Shown here: one piece after another, positions 1-8,165 of the stretch
How positions within the stretch are numbered: the stretch's first letter is position 1
Layout of the letters: every line of letters begins with the position of its first letter
NCBI GenBank assembly: GCA_934120675.1
Contig: CAKOUU010000013.1
Span: 1-45,820 of the forward strand
DNA: 45,820 bases
Direction of reading: 5' to 3'
Source: an uncultured Clostridia bacterium
GTDB taxonomy: Bacteria > Bacillota > Clostridia > TANB77 > CAG-508
Program-made: the position numbers and the translations under genes
The notes under the pieces: generated by a model
What the model was told of the DNA's origin: nothing
The model's database searches: none
The model's input: only the letters and a program-made list of their open reading frames with translations

Positions 1-48
1 TTGAGGCTCTGCTTGTAATATAGCCTTTTAGGCGTTATGAGTAAAAAG

Positions 49-67
49 CCCCCGGCTAAGCCGGGGG
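49..67 (-). terminator. GC-rich hairpin left of the IS91-like element
   Basis: The perfect inverted repeat CCCCCGGC-TAA-GCCGGGGG is strongly GC-rich in an AT-rich context. Read on the minus strand it is followed by CTTTTT, so it can end transcription of the leftward genes 185-1637. It could also be the terminal hairpin of the element, since IS91-type ends carry short palindromes. The two roles cannot be separated from this sequence. Confidence 0.5.
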
Positions 68-184
68 ATAATTACTTATAGGGAAGTCCGCCATAGAGTG
101 ATATTTAATAATAAGTTTAAAAATACATAAAATAAAAAAGAGGCAACTTAAAGAAGCCTCAAAAAAGTAAAATTTTTTTTGAAG

Positions 185-469
185 TTAAAATGGTAAATCA
201 TCATCGTTAAAATCATTGTTAGATGCAGTGTTTCCTTGATTATAAAATTTTTCTGCTTCATCTTCCCATTCTTCATCAAATGTCCAGTCTTCATCTTCGA
301 AATCTTCAGAGCTAAACATCAAGTATGAAATCATATCAATAAAATCCTCATCTGGCATTTCATCAATTGAACGTTTAAAATTTTCTTTTAACTGTTTGAC
401 TTCATTTGCAAATGGAAAATTTTGTATATTCTTGTTTGGTTTTTTGTTTCTATTTTTTTTATTGCTCAT
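185..469 (-). CDS. Small acidic protein with SSB-like C-terminal tail
   Basis: This encodes about 94 aa, starting at the ATG at 469 that follows GGAGG by seven bases; an upstream in-frame ATG at 484 overlaps the ribosome site and is unlikely. The first 25 residues are Lys/Asn-rich, the middle is a short helical region (PDEDFIDMISYLMF), and the rest is strongly acidic. The protein ends in NDFNDDDLPF at the stop codon. That matches the terminal peptide of bacterial single-stranded DNA-binding protein (D-D-D-[IL]-P-F), the docking site for RecQ, PriA, RecO and other genome-maintenance enzymes. No OB fold is present, so it is not SSB. It lies 27 bases behind the transposase and is probably co-transcribed. 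I infer that it recruits or sequesters host SSB partners during transposition. The full-length family was not recognised. Confidence 0.75.
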   Translation of the reverse strand: MSNKKNRNKKPNKNIQNFPFANEVKQLKENFKRSIDEMPDEDFIDMISYLMFSSEDFEDEDWTFDEEWEDEAEKFYNQGNTASNNDFNDDDLPF

Positions 470-496
470 TGTAAACCTCCTCATGTAACTATTATA

Positions 497-1637
497 CTAT
501 GAAGGGAGGAGTTCTTGCAACACTTTCTTATGTGGTATTTTTATATTAAAGAAAACAAATTTACCACCGCAGGGGCATTTGGTTGGGTTGTATCCAAATG
601 TTAATTCAATTGAATATTGCCATTTGCGCAATATTTCTCTGTTTTTTATTTGAATATCATTTAATAATTTAATTAATTTTTTAGAATATTTGTGCTCTTT
701 GGCATATATTCCGTAATATCTAACAACTTTAAAATTTTTATCGGGGATGTGCTTTATTAATAATTTTATAAATTCATAAACATGAATTTTTTCTTCAATT
801 CTTTTTCCATCTTCATGTCTTTCGTAATAATATGTAACATAAGAACCATCGTAATCTAGTATTCTTGATTGTGCCATTGCTGGTCTACCTGTATGTCTTA
901 CAACATAATTTATGGTTTGTTTAATAGAAGAAATATCATCTGGTTTAGCATAAACATAAAAACCATTATTATATTCTTTATACATTTCATTTTTTAATCT
1001 TTTAAATTTTGGAAGCTCATAAGATGGAAGATTTGAAGATAAATAATCTAAAAGTAATTTTTGCCATCTATATCTAAGTGCTTTAAAATTAATGTGCTTT
1101 ACAAATCTAAATATTTCAGTGTTTCCGAACTGCACCTTCTGTGCATAACATATGTATATGTGGGTTCCACTTCAGATCTCTACCAAAAGTGTGTAATGTG
1201 CACATTATACCTGGTTTAAAATTTTGTGATTTGTTTAAATCATAGAACCAAGATAATATTGTTCTTGAAACTGCATCAAATAAACCGTTTAGAAGAAAAC
1301 GATATTTTTGAAAATAAGGCCATAATTTATCTGACATTGTGAAAACAATATGTCTATGTTTACAACGAATAGATTTTTTTGCCATTGATAAAGCTCTATC
1401 TTGTGCATATTTTACACCACAAGTGTTGCAAAATCTTGATTTACATCTAAATGGGACTTTAAGAAAATTTCCACAATGTTCACATACATATAAAGCATAA
1501 CCATAATCTGGATTGCCACAATTAATTATTTTATTAACTTCTTCAAAAACTATTGGTCTAATTGTAATGTCTTGGTTATCAGAGACAAAATTATCCCAAT
1601 TATCTTGAAATATCTGTTTTATTGTAAAATCTGACAT
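497..1637 (-). CDS. IS91-family transposase, +1 frameshift at CGG
   Basis: This is a rolling-circle HUH transposase in two frames. The 5' part (1637-1116) has a zinc-binding region with Cys pairs (CEHCG, CNTCG) and the HUH motif in NPHIHML. The 3' part (to 497) has the tyrosine region (YVVRHTGRP) and a terminal Cys motif (CPCGG). The 0 frame reads CTEGAV-CGG and stops three codons later. Skipping the C at 1127 continues as TEGAV-GNTEIF, the expected family sequence, giving about 379 aa, which is full length. The second part has no ribosome site and begins inside the first, so independent translation is unlikely. The usual second catalytic tyrosine, four residues after the first, appears as His. 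The element may be active through frameshifting, or be a decayed copy. Confidence 0.85.
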
Positions 1638-1915
1638 AATTTATCACCGATATGATAATATCAGAAAAAAACGTTTTTGTGAATATAAAAAGAACCCTAA
1701 TTATATAGAGTTCTTAAGGACGGAATTTATTCCGCTTTTTTATCCTATTCTAGGAAAGTCGCATAATTTTCTTAATATATAAAACCACATGAAGTAAACA
1801 ATAATTATTTGAAATAACATAAATTTTCTAGTAATTAAAAAAATTATATGATATAATAACTAAAGATTATTGAAGAACGATAATTTAAAAATAGAAATAT
1901 CAGGATTTAGGTCTT
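1638..1915. other. Intergenic region between IS element and nucleosidase
   Basis: This stretch of nearly 300 bases holds the CGGAAT/ATTCCG hairpin with a T6 run at 1724-1743 and the string GGAAAGTCG at 1752. A TATAAT at 1852-1857 probably serves the downstream nucleosidase, although its -35 box is poor. No further ORF or RNA structure was seen. Confidence 0.4.
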
Positions 1916-1936
1916 ATGAAAGGAATGATAGTTGTG

Positions 1937-2632
1937 ATGAGTAAAGTTGGAATAATTGTTGCAATGGAAGAGGAACTAGAGCAGATTTTAAATATAACGA
2001 ATGATATAGAAGAAAAAGAAATAAGTGGATTAAATTTTAAACTTGGTAAAATAGAAAAGAAAAATGTTGTTCTTGTTAAAAGTGGAGTCGGAAAAGTAAA
2101 TGCTGCAAGGGTAACACAAATATTAATTGATAAATTTAATGTAGAATATGTAATAAATGTTGGATCTGCAGGGGCATTAAATCCATTATTGAATATTGGA
2201 GATATTGTAATTGGTGAAAAATTAGTTCAGCATGATTTTGATATAACTGCTTTTGACCACGACAAGGGTTATATTACAGGTGTTGGCGATTATATATATA
2301 GTGATAATACTCTTGTAGAAAAGTTCAAGAAAATAGCAAATAAGCTATTTGAGAAGGAATATAAGATTAAGTCCGGAATTATTGCAACAGGAGATATTTT
2401 TTGTACAGATATTGAAATGAAAAATAAAATATATTCTAAGTTTGATGCTGATTGTGTAGAAATGGAAGGGGCAGCCGTAGCTCAAGTATGTTATTTAGAT
2501 GAACTACCTTTTATTGTTATAAGAAGTATTTCTGATTCTCCAAATGGTAAAAATGCAATTGATTTTGATAAATTTGTTGATTTTGCGTCTAAGAGATGTG
2601 CTTTAATCTTAAAAGAATTTTTAAAAAATTAG
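1937..2632 (+). CDS. mtnN: 5'-methylthioadenosine/S-adenosylhomocysteine nucleosidase
   Basis: This cytosolic purine-nucleoside hydrolase splits methylthioadenosine and S-adenosylhomocysteine into adenine and the thio-sugar, in methionine salvage and SAM by-product disposal. The N-terminus MSKVGIIVAMEEELE is typical, with the catalytic Glu in AMEEE. The substrate loop SGVGKVNAA, the core VINVGSAGAL, and VEMEGAAVAQVC with catalytic Asp in SISDSP are all present. The length of 231 aa is normal. The start at 1937 is chosen because it aligns with the family; in-frame ATGs at 1916 and 1925 would add up to seven residues. It is transcribed alone. Confidence 0.93.
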   Translation: MSKVGIIVAMEEELEQILNITNDIEEKEISGLNFKLGKIEKKNVVLVKSGVGKVNAARVTQILIDKFNVEYVINVGSAGALNPLLNIGDIVIGEKLVQHDFDITAFDHDKGYITGVGDYIYSDNTLVEKFKKIANKLFEKEYKIKSGIIATGDIFCTDIEMKNKIYSKFDADCVEMEGAAVAQVCYLDELPFIVIRSISDSPNGKNAIDFDKFVDFASKRCALILKEFLKN

Positions 2633-2715
2633 TATATTTTGACACATATATTGTAAAATTAATATTCAAGATTATAACAAAAAAATAAGGTTACATAAAA
2701 AAATAATAAAAACTA

Positions 2716-2744
2716 TTGCTTGTTATGTAAAAATATGGTATAAT
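2716..2744 (+). promoter_or_regulatory. Sigma-A promoter of the 2785 gene
   Basis: TTGCTT and TATAAT are separated by exactly 17 bases and followed about 40 bases later by the ATG at 2785, which has its own AAAGAGG ribosome site. Confidence 0.8.
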
Positions 2745-2784
2745 GTTAATAGTTTTTATTTATAAAAGAAAGAGGTAAAAAATA

Positions 2785-3099
2785 ATGGATATAACAGCAA
2801 ACCAAAGTGTGAAAGCAAAAGAACCTTGGTGGAAAGTTCTTATGAGTTTTGGTTCAATTTCTAATAATGATGCTGAAGAAAATGAAATAAATGAAATTGT
2901 GCAACAACAGGATAGTAAACGTATTAGTCAATTAGAAAATATCATTAGTGATGTTGGAACAAAAAAATCAATGGAGAGGAAAAACAAAGCATCGAATTCA
3001 ATTGATATGCAATCAAAAAAATTAAAACAAAAAATGACTTCAGTAAATGATAAGGAAAAACAAGATTTAACAGACGATAAAAATGAACTTATAAGATAA
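2785..3099 (+). CDS. Small hydrophilic protein, unknown function
   Basis: This is a 104-aa protein with no family I recognise. It starts with a short segment containing a Trp pair (KEPWWKVLMSFGSIS), followed by a highly charged Lys/Glu/Gln-rich region likely to be helical or disordered. There is no signal peptide or membrane span. It is monocistronic, with an ideal promoter upstream and a strong terminator directly after the stop, so it is a real expressed unit. Confidence 0.7.
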   Translation: MDITANQSVKAKEPWWKVLMSFGSISNNDAEENEINEIVQQQDSKRISQLENIISDVGTKKSMERKNKASNSIDMQSKKLKQKMTSVNDKEKQDLTDDKNELIR

Positions 3100-3132
3100 A
3101 AATGTAAGAAATTTGATTTTCTTACATTTTTG
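3097..3132 (+). terminator. Terminator of the 2785 gene
   Basis: AAAATGTAAGAAA pairs with TTTCTTACATTTT across a short loop, immediately behind the stop codon. Confidence 0.8.
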
Positions 3133-3134
3133 TC

Positions 3135-3163
3135 TTGACAAAATGCTAAACTCAATGTATAAT
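3135..3163 (+). promoter_or_regulatory. Promoter of tRNA-Met at 3183
   Basis: Consensus TTGACA, a 17-base spacer and TATAAT sit 20 bases before the tRNA, as expected of a strong stable-RNA promoter. Confidence 0.9.
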
Positions 3164-3182
3164 AAATATCGCAATTGCATAT

Positions 3183-3259
3183 GGCGAAGTAGCTCAGTTG
3201 GCTAGAGCATCCGGTTCATACCCGGCAGGTCGTAGGTTCGAATCCCACCTTCGCTACCA
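3183..3259 (+). tRNA. tRNA-Met (CAT anticodon)
   Basis: The cloverleaf has acceptor GGCGAAG/CTTCGCT (one G-U pair), D-arm GCTC..GAGC, anticodon loop TTCATAC, T-arm with TTCGAAT and an encoded CCA. The anticodon stem has a T-C mismatch at its base and the T-stem an A-C mismatch, so it is slightly irregular. CAT could also be the lysidine-modified Ile tRNA; modification is not visible in DNA. Confidence 0.9.
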
Positions 3260-3279
3260 AAAAAACAAAAATGACTAAA

Positions 3280-3318
3280 AATAAGATGTTTCAAGGGTTT
3301 TGAAACATCTTATTTTTT
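3280..3318 (+). terminator. Terminator after tRNA-Met
   Basis: The stem AATAAGATGTTTCAA / TTGAAACATCTTATT is perfectly paired around a short loop and followed by a T run. Confidence 0.9.
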
Positions 3319-3420
3319 CTTAGCCACTATTTAGCCAATCAGTTTAATATAGAATTTAATTATCTACTTGGTTTAATCCATAATTTAATGATGCATATTT
3401 TCTTAATTTATAACATAAAA

Positions 3421-3606
3421 ATTCCCCGCCTTAGCCGTAAGATGTCTTGAATTTTTAAGGACCTGCTCCTAAAAACAGGTGGGTGCCTACCACAATATTC
3501 CTGGGTTTCTTACATAAAATGCAAGCATACACGCCATATTATGAGATTGGCTCCTCTTACAAACTTGTAGGTTCTAAAAATTCTGTCTACACGCACTATG
3601 CAGGGT
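3421..3606 (+). ncRNA. ssrS: Probable 6S RNA
   Basis: This is a structured, ORF-free stretch of about 185 bases, the usual size of 6S RNA. Its ends pair (CCCCGC with GCAGGG). A long internal stem is almost continuous: GAATTTTTA at 3449 pairs with TAAAAATTC at 3575, extended by GGACCTGC with GTAGGTTC. Beyond that lie a mostly single-stranded bubble and an apical arm, the layout of 6S RNA, which mimics an open promoter and binds housekeeping RNA polymerase. The GC content is clearly above the flanks. The call rests on size, fold and context, not on an alignment, so another long-hairpin regulatory RNA is possible. Confidence 0.6.
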
Positions 3607-3813
3607 AAATTAATAACTTAATTATTTGATTATCTATAGTTTAGCATATAAATAAATTTGTTTCAAATAAAATAAATCTATATAAACTTGATTAGATATT
3701 ATTTATATTATTTTATCTCTTTTTAAATAATTTATTCTAACTTTATTTAATTTTTTTAAAATTGATTAGAAGAAAAATTTATGGTAAAATAGTTTAAGTA
3801 TTGTGTATAATAG
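3607..3813. other. AT-rich spacer between the structured RNA and sigK
   Basis: This very AT-rich stretch contains no ORF, no clear promoter and no strong hairpin. It probably holds the termination region of both converging units. The shorter stretch 3320-3420 before the RNA also shows no feature beyond a possible -10 (TATAAC). Confidence 0.4.
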
Positions 3814-4528
3814 TTAAGTGTTTTTAAATTCTTTATTTAATTTTCCAATAGCTTTAGTTTCAATTCTTGACACATATGAACGAGAAATTCCCATTAATTC
3901 TGCGATTTCATGTTGGGTTTTTGGCTTATGGCCTCCAAGACCAAAGCGTAATTCTATAATTGTTTTTTCTCTATCTTTTAGAACTTCACCAATTTTTTTA
4001 TATAGTAATTTTATTTTCATTTTTAAGTCAACCTCATCTTCTATATTCCTCTCATCATTTTCAAGGACTTCCTGTAATGTAACAACATTATCATCTTTAT
4101 CTTTTCCAATAGGTTCATTTAAATATACTTCTGCATTTAGTTTTTTAGTTGAACGCAAGTACATTAATATTTCATTATCTATACACCTAGAAACATATGT
4201 ACTTAATTTTGATCCTTTATCAGTATTAAAGCTATTAATACCTTTTATCAAACCAATTGTTCCAATAGAAATTAAATCGTCTTGTTCAATTTTTGTATTT
4301 GAATATTTTTTCACTATATGGGCGACTAATCTTAAATTTCTTTCAATTAAGACATTTCTGGCATCTTCATCTCCTTTTTTTAAACGTTCTAAATATTGGG
4401 ATTCTTCTTCACTTGTTAATGGTTCAGGAAATAAGTTACTTCCTGAAATATAACCGGACAGCGAACACTGCAGAATGTAAAAAGTTCAAAAGTCCTAAAA
4501 TACTAATACTACAAAGTGCTTCTAACAT
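3814..4528 (-). CDS. sigK: Sporulation sigma factor SigK precursor, +1 frameshift at CGG
   Basis: This is the late mother-cell sigma factor, read in two frames. The ATG at 4528 follows GGAGG by seven bases and encodes a hydrophobic pro-peptide (MLEALCSISILGLLNF...) as in membrane-held pro-SigK. After 24 codons, ending SAVFAV, the frame meets CGG (4456-4454) and stops six codons later. Skipping the C gives ..FAV-GYISGSNLFPEPL.., exactly the family pattern, then ERNLRLVAHIV, the core motif DLISIGTIGLIKGI, the SigK-type sequence YLNEPIGKDKDDN and a region-4 helix-turn-helix (HEIAELMGISRSYVSRIE). The joined product is about 237 aa, the normal length. Translation from internal starts would lose the pro-peptide and region 2.1. 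The break lies where the pro-sequence meets the mature protein, so it could act as a production switch, but decay or a sequence error must be considered. Confidence 0.88.
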
Positions 4529-4611
4529 TAATGCACCTCCAAATCTTATATATAGAATTATATGAGAAGATAAAAGTAAAAGTGCAAGTACAAAAAGATT
4601 TTATAATCTTA

Positions 4612-4640
4612 TTGTAAAATTTAGCAAAATATGATATAAA
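4612..4640 (+). promoter_or_regulatory. Promoter of the 4676 gene
   Basis: TTGTAA, a 17-base spacer and TATAAA lie about 35 bases before the ATG, which has an AAAGG ribosome site. Confidence 0.65.
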
Positions 4641-4675
4641 AAGTATTGAAATAAACAAAGGAAAGGTGTATTTAA

Positions 4676-6139
4676 ATGAATAAAAATCAAAATTTAAATA
4701 GTAAAAATAATATTATATATTCTAATAAAATATTTGATAGTTCAAATGAAGAAAGACCAGGTCTTATTCTTAAAGAACTAGAAGAAAAAAGTATTGAAGG
4801 TAAATCAGATAGAATTCTTGCCATTTTGTTAAAATATAAAATTAATGGTAAAGAACAGGAAGCTATAATAGGTACTTTAAAAAATACAGTAGATCGCACT
4901 GAAAAATCTAAAATAATAATGGAATATCTTACTGAACAATTTCACGAAAATTTTGACGGAAAACCGGGATTTGGTAGTTATTATAAATTAATGCAATATA
5001 AAAAGAAAGAGGGAGTTCATTTTGAATTAACAGTTGAAGGTATTAGGATGCTTTCTATAAAAGATAAAGGTGATGTTGAAATACCAAAAACAGTTGTTGA
5101 TAATGGAAACGGCAAAATGAATAAGATTTATATGGATGAAGATATTGAATTAATGAGAAAACAACAAAATACTGAAATACTAAAATACATAAAAGAAGAG
5201 GAACAAGAAAAAAAATGGGATGTTAGAAGGGAAAAAATATTAAATCAACTTGAAAAAAAGAACAAAGAAGAAAAACAAAAATTTATAAATGGGGAAAAGA
5301 TAACAGAATTTATAAATAAGGCAAATGAAGATGATGACATAAAAAGAGAGTTGGTTGGTGACTATTTTGTAGAATGTTTTGAAAGCAATGATGCTAATAA
5401 AGTCAATTTGGCTAATGGATATGCACAAATGCAAGAAAAAGGATATGCAATTAATGTTAGGATAGCATTAGAAGAACAAAGGGATAAATGTTATAAATTA
5501 ATTCAAATAGAACAGGATAAACAAAAAGTGAATGAAGCACAGGTGAAAAAGATTCTTAATCTTATAGATAATATAAATGAATACTTAAATTTATTTGAAT
5601 TGGTAAAAGAAAAAAGAGACTGGAATGCAAGTTTTACATATAAAGCAAAGAAATTAGACTTTTCAGAAGTTAAAAAATTGTGTGAAATATATAATCCAAA
5701 TGATAAAGAAATATTAAAATATTTAGATTTAAAAGAAAAAACATTAAAAGATGAGAAAATAAATAAATCAGGAAAAGAGAATGAATATGGTGATTCTGAA
5801 TCAATACAAAATTTAGATAAATTTTTAGTAAAAAGTTGTGTAAAAGATTATACAAAACCTAATAATTTATATTCCGCTAAAAACGCTGTAATAGAAAATG
5901 GAAAATATATGGTTAATAAATTATATGAGCATATTGCAAGAGAAATGGTAGACTATAATGGTGATTCTATAAGTATATATAATAAATATGCAGAGAAAAG
6001 TGAAGGAGTAAAAATATATCCAGTAAATGAAAAAAATGATAAAGAAAGGGATTATACAAAAACAGTAAAAAAACTTTCAAAACAAATAATTGAAGGTGAA
6101 AAAACATATCCTGATTTTGATGATAGTGGCAATAGATAA
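4676..6139 (+). CDS. Large hydrophilic helical protein, unknown function
   Basis: This encodes 487 aa with no recognised domain. Residues 1-140 look globular (GSYYKLMQYKKKEGVHFELTV is a mixed alpha/beta stretch). Residues 150-215 form a Glu/Lys-rich probable coiled coil. Residues 215-320 are helical with repeated amphipathic segments, and the remainder is Lys/Asn-rich. There is no signal peptide or membrane span. It has its own promoter and stands 28 bases before prmC with no terminator between, so it may be co-transcribed with prmC-whiA. Its place next to sigK suggests nothing firm. Confidence 0.7.
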   Translation: MNKNQNLNSKNNIIYSNKIFDSSNEERPGLILKELEEKSIEGKSDRILAILLKYKINGKEQEAIIGTLKNTVDRTEKSKIIMEYLTEQFHENFDGKPGFGSYYKLMQYKKKEGVHFELTVEGIRMLSIKDKGDVEIPKTVVDNGNGKMNKIYMDEDIELMRKQQNTEILKYIKEEEQEKKWDVRREKILNQLEKKNKEEKQKFINGEKITEFINKANEDDDIKRELVGDYFVECFESNDANKVNLANGYAQMQEKGYAINVRIALEEQRDKCYKLIQIEQDKQKVNEAQVKKILNLIDNINEYLNLFELVKEKRDWNASFTYKAKKLDFSEVKKLCEIYNPNDKEILKYLDLKEKTLKDEKINKSGKENEYGDSESIQNLDKFLVKSCVKDYTKPNNLYSAKNAVIENGKYMVNKLYEHIAREMVDYNGDSISIYNKYAEKSEGVKIYPVNEKNDKERDYTKTVKKLSKQIIEGEKTYPDFDDSGNR

Positions 6140-6167
6140 AAGCAATATATAAAGAGGAGGTGGTTAT

Positions 6168-7013
6168 ATGACAATTTCAGATGCAATTAAAAAAGGCATG
6201 ATAGAACTAAAAAATGTAAATATAGAAGAACCAAAATTGAAAGCAAGACTATTAATGCAATATGTATTAAACGAATCAAGACAGTATGTAATTGTAAATG
6301 ATATGGAACAACTCGATAAAGCCAAAGAAAAACAATATTTGGAAGAAATAAAAATATTAAAAAAAGGAGTTCCAATTGAACATATAACACACCAAAAAGA
6401 ATTTATGAAATTGAGTTTTTTTGTAGATAAAAATGTTTTAATTCCAAGACAAGACACAGAAATATTAGTTGAAGAGGTTATAAAAATAGCAAAAAAAATT
6501 AATGCAAGAAAAGTACTAGATTTATGTACGGGAAGTGGTGCAATTGCTGTATCACTTGCCAAATATTTGCCACAAGCAGAAATTACAGCAATTGATATAA
6601 GCAATGATGCTTTAAAAATAGCAAAGAAAAATGCAATTAGTAATAATGTTCAAAATCAAATCACATTTATAAGTTCAGATATGTTTACAAATCTAAGTGA
6701 AGAAAAATTTGATATAATTGTATCAAATCCTCCATACATAAAAACTAATGTTATAAAAAATTTGGATATTCAGGTGCAAAATGAACCATATATAGCATTA
6801 GATGGTGGAAAAGATGGTTTGGATTTTTATAAAAAAATTATTAACGAATCTTATCAATATTTAAAATATAATGGATATTTATGTTTGGAAATTGGATTTG
6901 ACCAAAAAATAGATGTTATTGAACTTATTGAAAATACAGAAAGGTTTACAGGTACTTATTCAAAAAAAGATTTGTTTGATAATGATAGAATTATAGTTAC
7001 ACAATTAAAATAG
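6168..7013 (+). CDS. prmC: Peptide chain release factor N5-glutamine methyltransferase
   Basis: PrmC methylates the Gln of the GGQ motif in RF1 and RF2 using SAM, which is needed for efficient termination. The 281-aa length is normal. An N-terminal helical domain is followed by a Rossmann fold with the SAM loop VLDLCTGSGAIAVSLA and the catalytic NPPY motif at residues 187-190 (VSNPPYI). The ATG follows GAGGAGG. In many Clostridia prmC stands near prfA; here it precedes whiA and hemW. Confidence 0.95.
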   Translation: MTISDAIKKGMIELKNVNIEEPKLKARLLMQYVLNESRQYVIVNDMEQLDKAKEKQYLEEIKILKKGVPIEHITHQKEFMKLSFFVDKNVLIPRQDTEILVEEVIKIAKKINARKVLDLCTGSGAIAVSLAKYLPQAEITAIDISNDALKIAKKNAISNNVQNQITFISSDMFTNLSEEKFDIIVSNPPYIKTNVIKNLDIQVQNEPYIALDGGKDGLDFYKKIINESYQYLKYNGYLCLEIGFDQKIDVIELIENTERFTGTYSKKDLFDNDRIIVTQLK

Positions 7014-7105
7014 TTTTGAGATATATGGGTTAGAGGTGTTTGAGGTTGAATAGTGTAAAATAAAAAAGTAGTGAACTTATAAAAGGGAGAATAGGAGGTA
7101 AGAAA

Positions 7106-8062
7106 ATGTCTTTTTCATCAGATTTGAAAGAAGAACTTAGTAAAATAGGTAATTTAAATAAAAAAGATGAAGTAAAATATGAGTTAATTGGATATTTAAT
7201 TTCAAAAAATGCTTCAGTTGTAAAAAATAATGTAAGGTATGCAACAGAGAGTGAGTACAATATAAATCGTTTTTCTAAGTTGTTAAGAAATTTAGATATT
7301 GATAACAATATTGAATTTGATGGGAAATCATTTATAATTACCTTTAAAGTAAAAAATCTTATAGAAGAAGTTGAGGTTGTTGAGAATCAATTAGAAATAA
7401 AGTCCAATGTTGATTTTGAGGATATAAAAAAAATCTCAAGTGGTCAGAGTGAAAAGTTGGTTCAAAATGAAAAAGATATAAAAAATAATAAATTAATAAT
7501 TATAGAAAATGATAATTATAAAAGAGCAATTATAAGAGGTGCTTTTTTAGGAGCGGGGTCAATAAATAATCCTAGTAGAACATATCATTTGGAAATAAAT
7601 TTATCAACAAAAAGTAATATGGAATTTTTGGATGAAATATTAAAACAATGTAATATTAAATGCAAAAAATTAGAAAATAATAATTCAATTTATTTGAAAG
7701 ATGGAGAAGAGATTTCTGCAATTATTGCTTTATTTGGAGCAAGTAATAGTGTTTTGAAATTTGAGGATATACGTGTTCAAAAAGAAATGAATGGTAAAGT
7801 TAATAGAATTGTTAATTGTCAGTCTGCTAATTTGAACAAAACATTGAATGCGTCTGTTGAACAAATTGATGCTATTAGAAGATTGCAACAGTCTAACAAA
7901 TTTAATAATTTAGATGATAATCTTAAAGAGATTGCTTTAATTAGATTAGAGTATCCAGATATGTCTTTGGTTGAACTTGGAAAAAAATTAAAAGAACCAC
8001 TTGGAAAATCAGGAGTTAATTATAGATTAAAGAGAATTATTAAAATTGCAGAGGATTTATAA
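7106..8062 (+). CDS. whiA: DNA-binding protein WhiA
   Basis: WhiA is a conserved Gram-positive regulator and nucleoid-associated protein linked to cell division. The 318-aa protein starts MSFSSDLKEELSKI as expected. It carries the degenerate LAGLIDADG-like region (RAIIRGAFLGAGSINNP), then the VNCQSANLNKT segment and a C-terminal helix-turn-helix (LRLEYPDMSLVELGKKL.. SGVNYRLKRI). The ribosome site AGGAGG is six bases upstream. It is part of a co-directional run from prmC to rlmN. Confidence 0.95.
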   Translation: MSFSSDLKEELSKIGNLNKKDEVKYELIGYLISKNASVVKNNVRYATESEYNINRFSKLLRNLDIDNNIEFDGKSFIITFKVKNLIEEVEVVENQLEIKSNVDFEDIKKISSGQSEKLVQNEKDIKNNKLIIIENDNYKRAIIRGAFLGAGSINNPSRTYHLEINLSTKSNMEFLDEILKQCNIKCKKLENNNSIYLKDGEEISAIIALFGASNSVLKFEDIRVQKEMNGKVNRIVNCQSANLNKTLNASVEQIDAIRRLQQSNKFNNLDDNLKEIALIRLEYPDMSLVELGKKLKEPLGKSGVNYRLKRIIKIAEDL

Positions 8063-8165
8063 AAAAATTTATGAGAATTATAAAAAGGGTTGAATGAAAA
8101 AATTATAAGAGAGTAACTATTTGTATCAATATACAATTGAGAATGAGTTTTAAAGGAAGTTGAAG

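Larger units (their letters stand above)
45..1762 (-). mobile_element. IS91-like HUH insertion element (boundaries approximate)
   Basis: The region holds an IS91-type transposase (497-1637) and a small acidic gene (185-469), both read leftwards. A GC-rich perfect hairpin lies just outside the left side (49-67, CCCCCGGC arms). A second short hairpin lies on the right (1724-1737, CGGAAT/ATTCCG followed by T6). Similar short strings, GGGAAGTCC near 81 and GGAAAGTCG near 1752, sit at the two flanks. IS91 elements move by rolling-circle single-strand transposition and lack terminal inverted repeats, so the exact ends cannot be read from one copy. The limits given are an inference from these flanking structures. 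Confidence 0.5.

Noticed and set aside
3818..4565. Rightward ORFs opposite sigK
   Set aside because: They are antisense shadows without ribosome sites; the leftward reading gives clear sigma-factor motifs.
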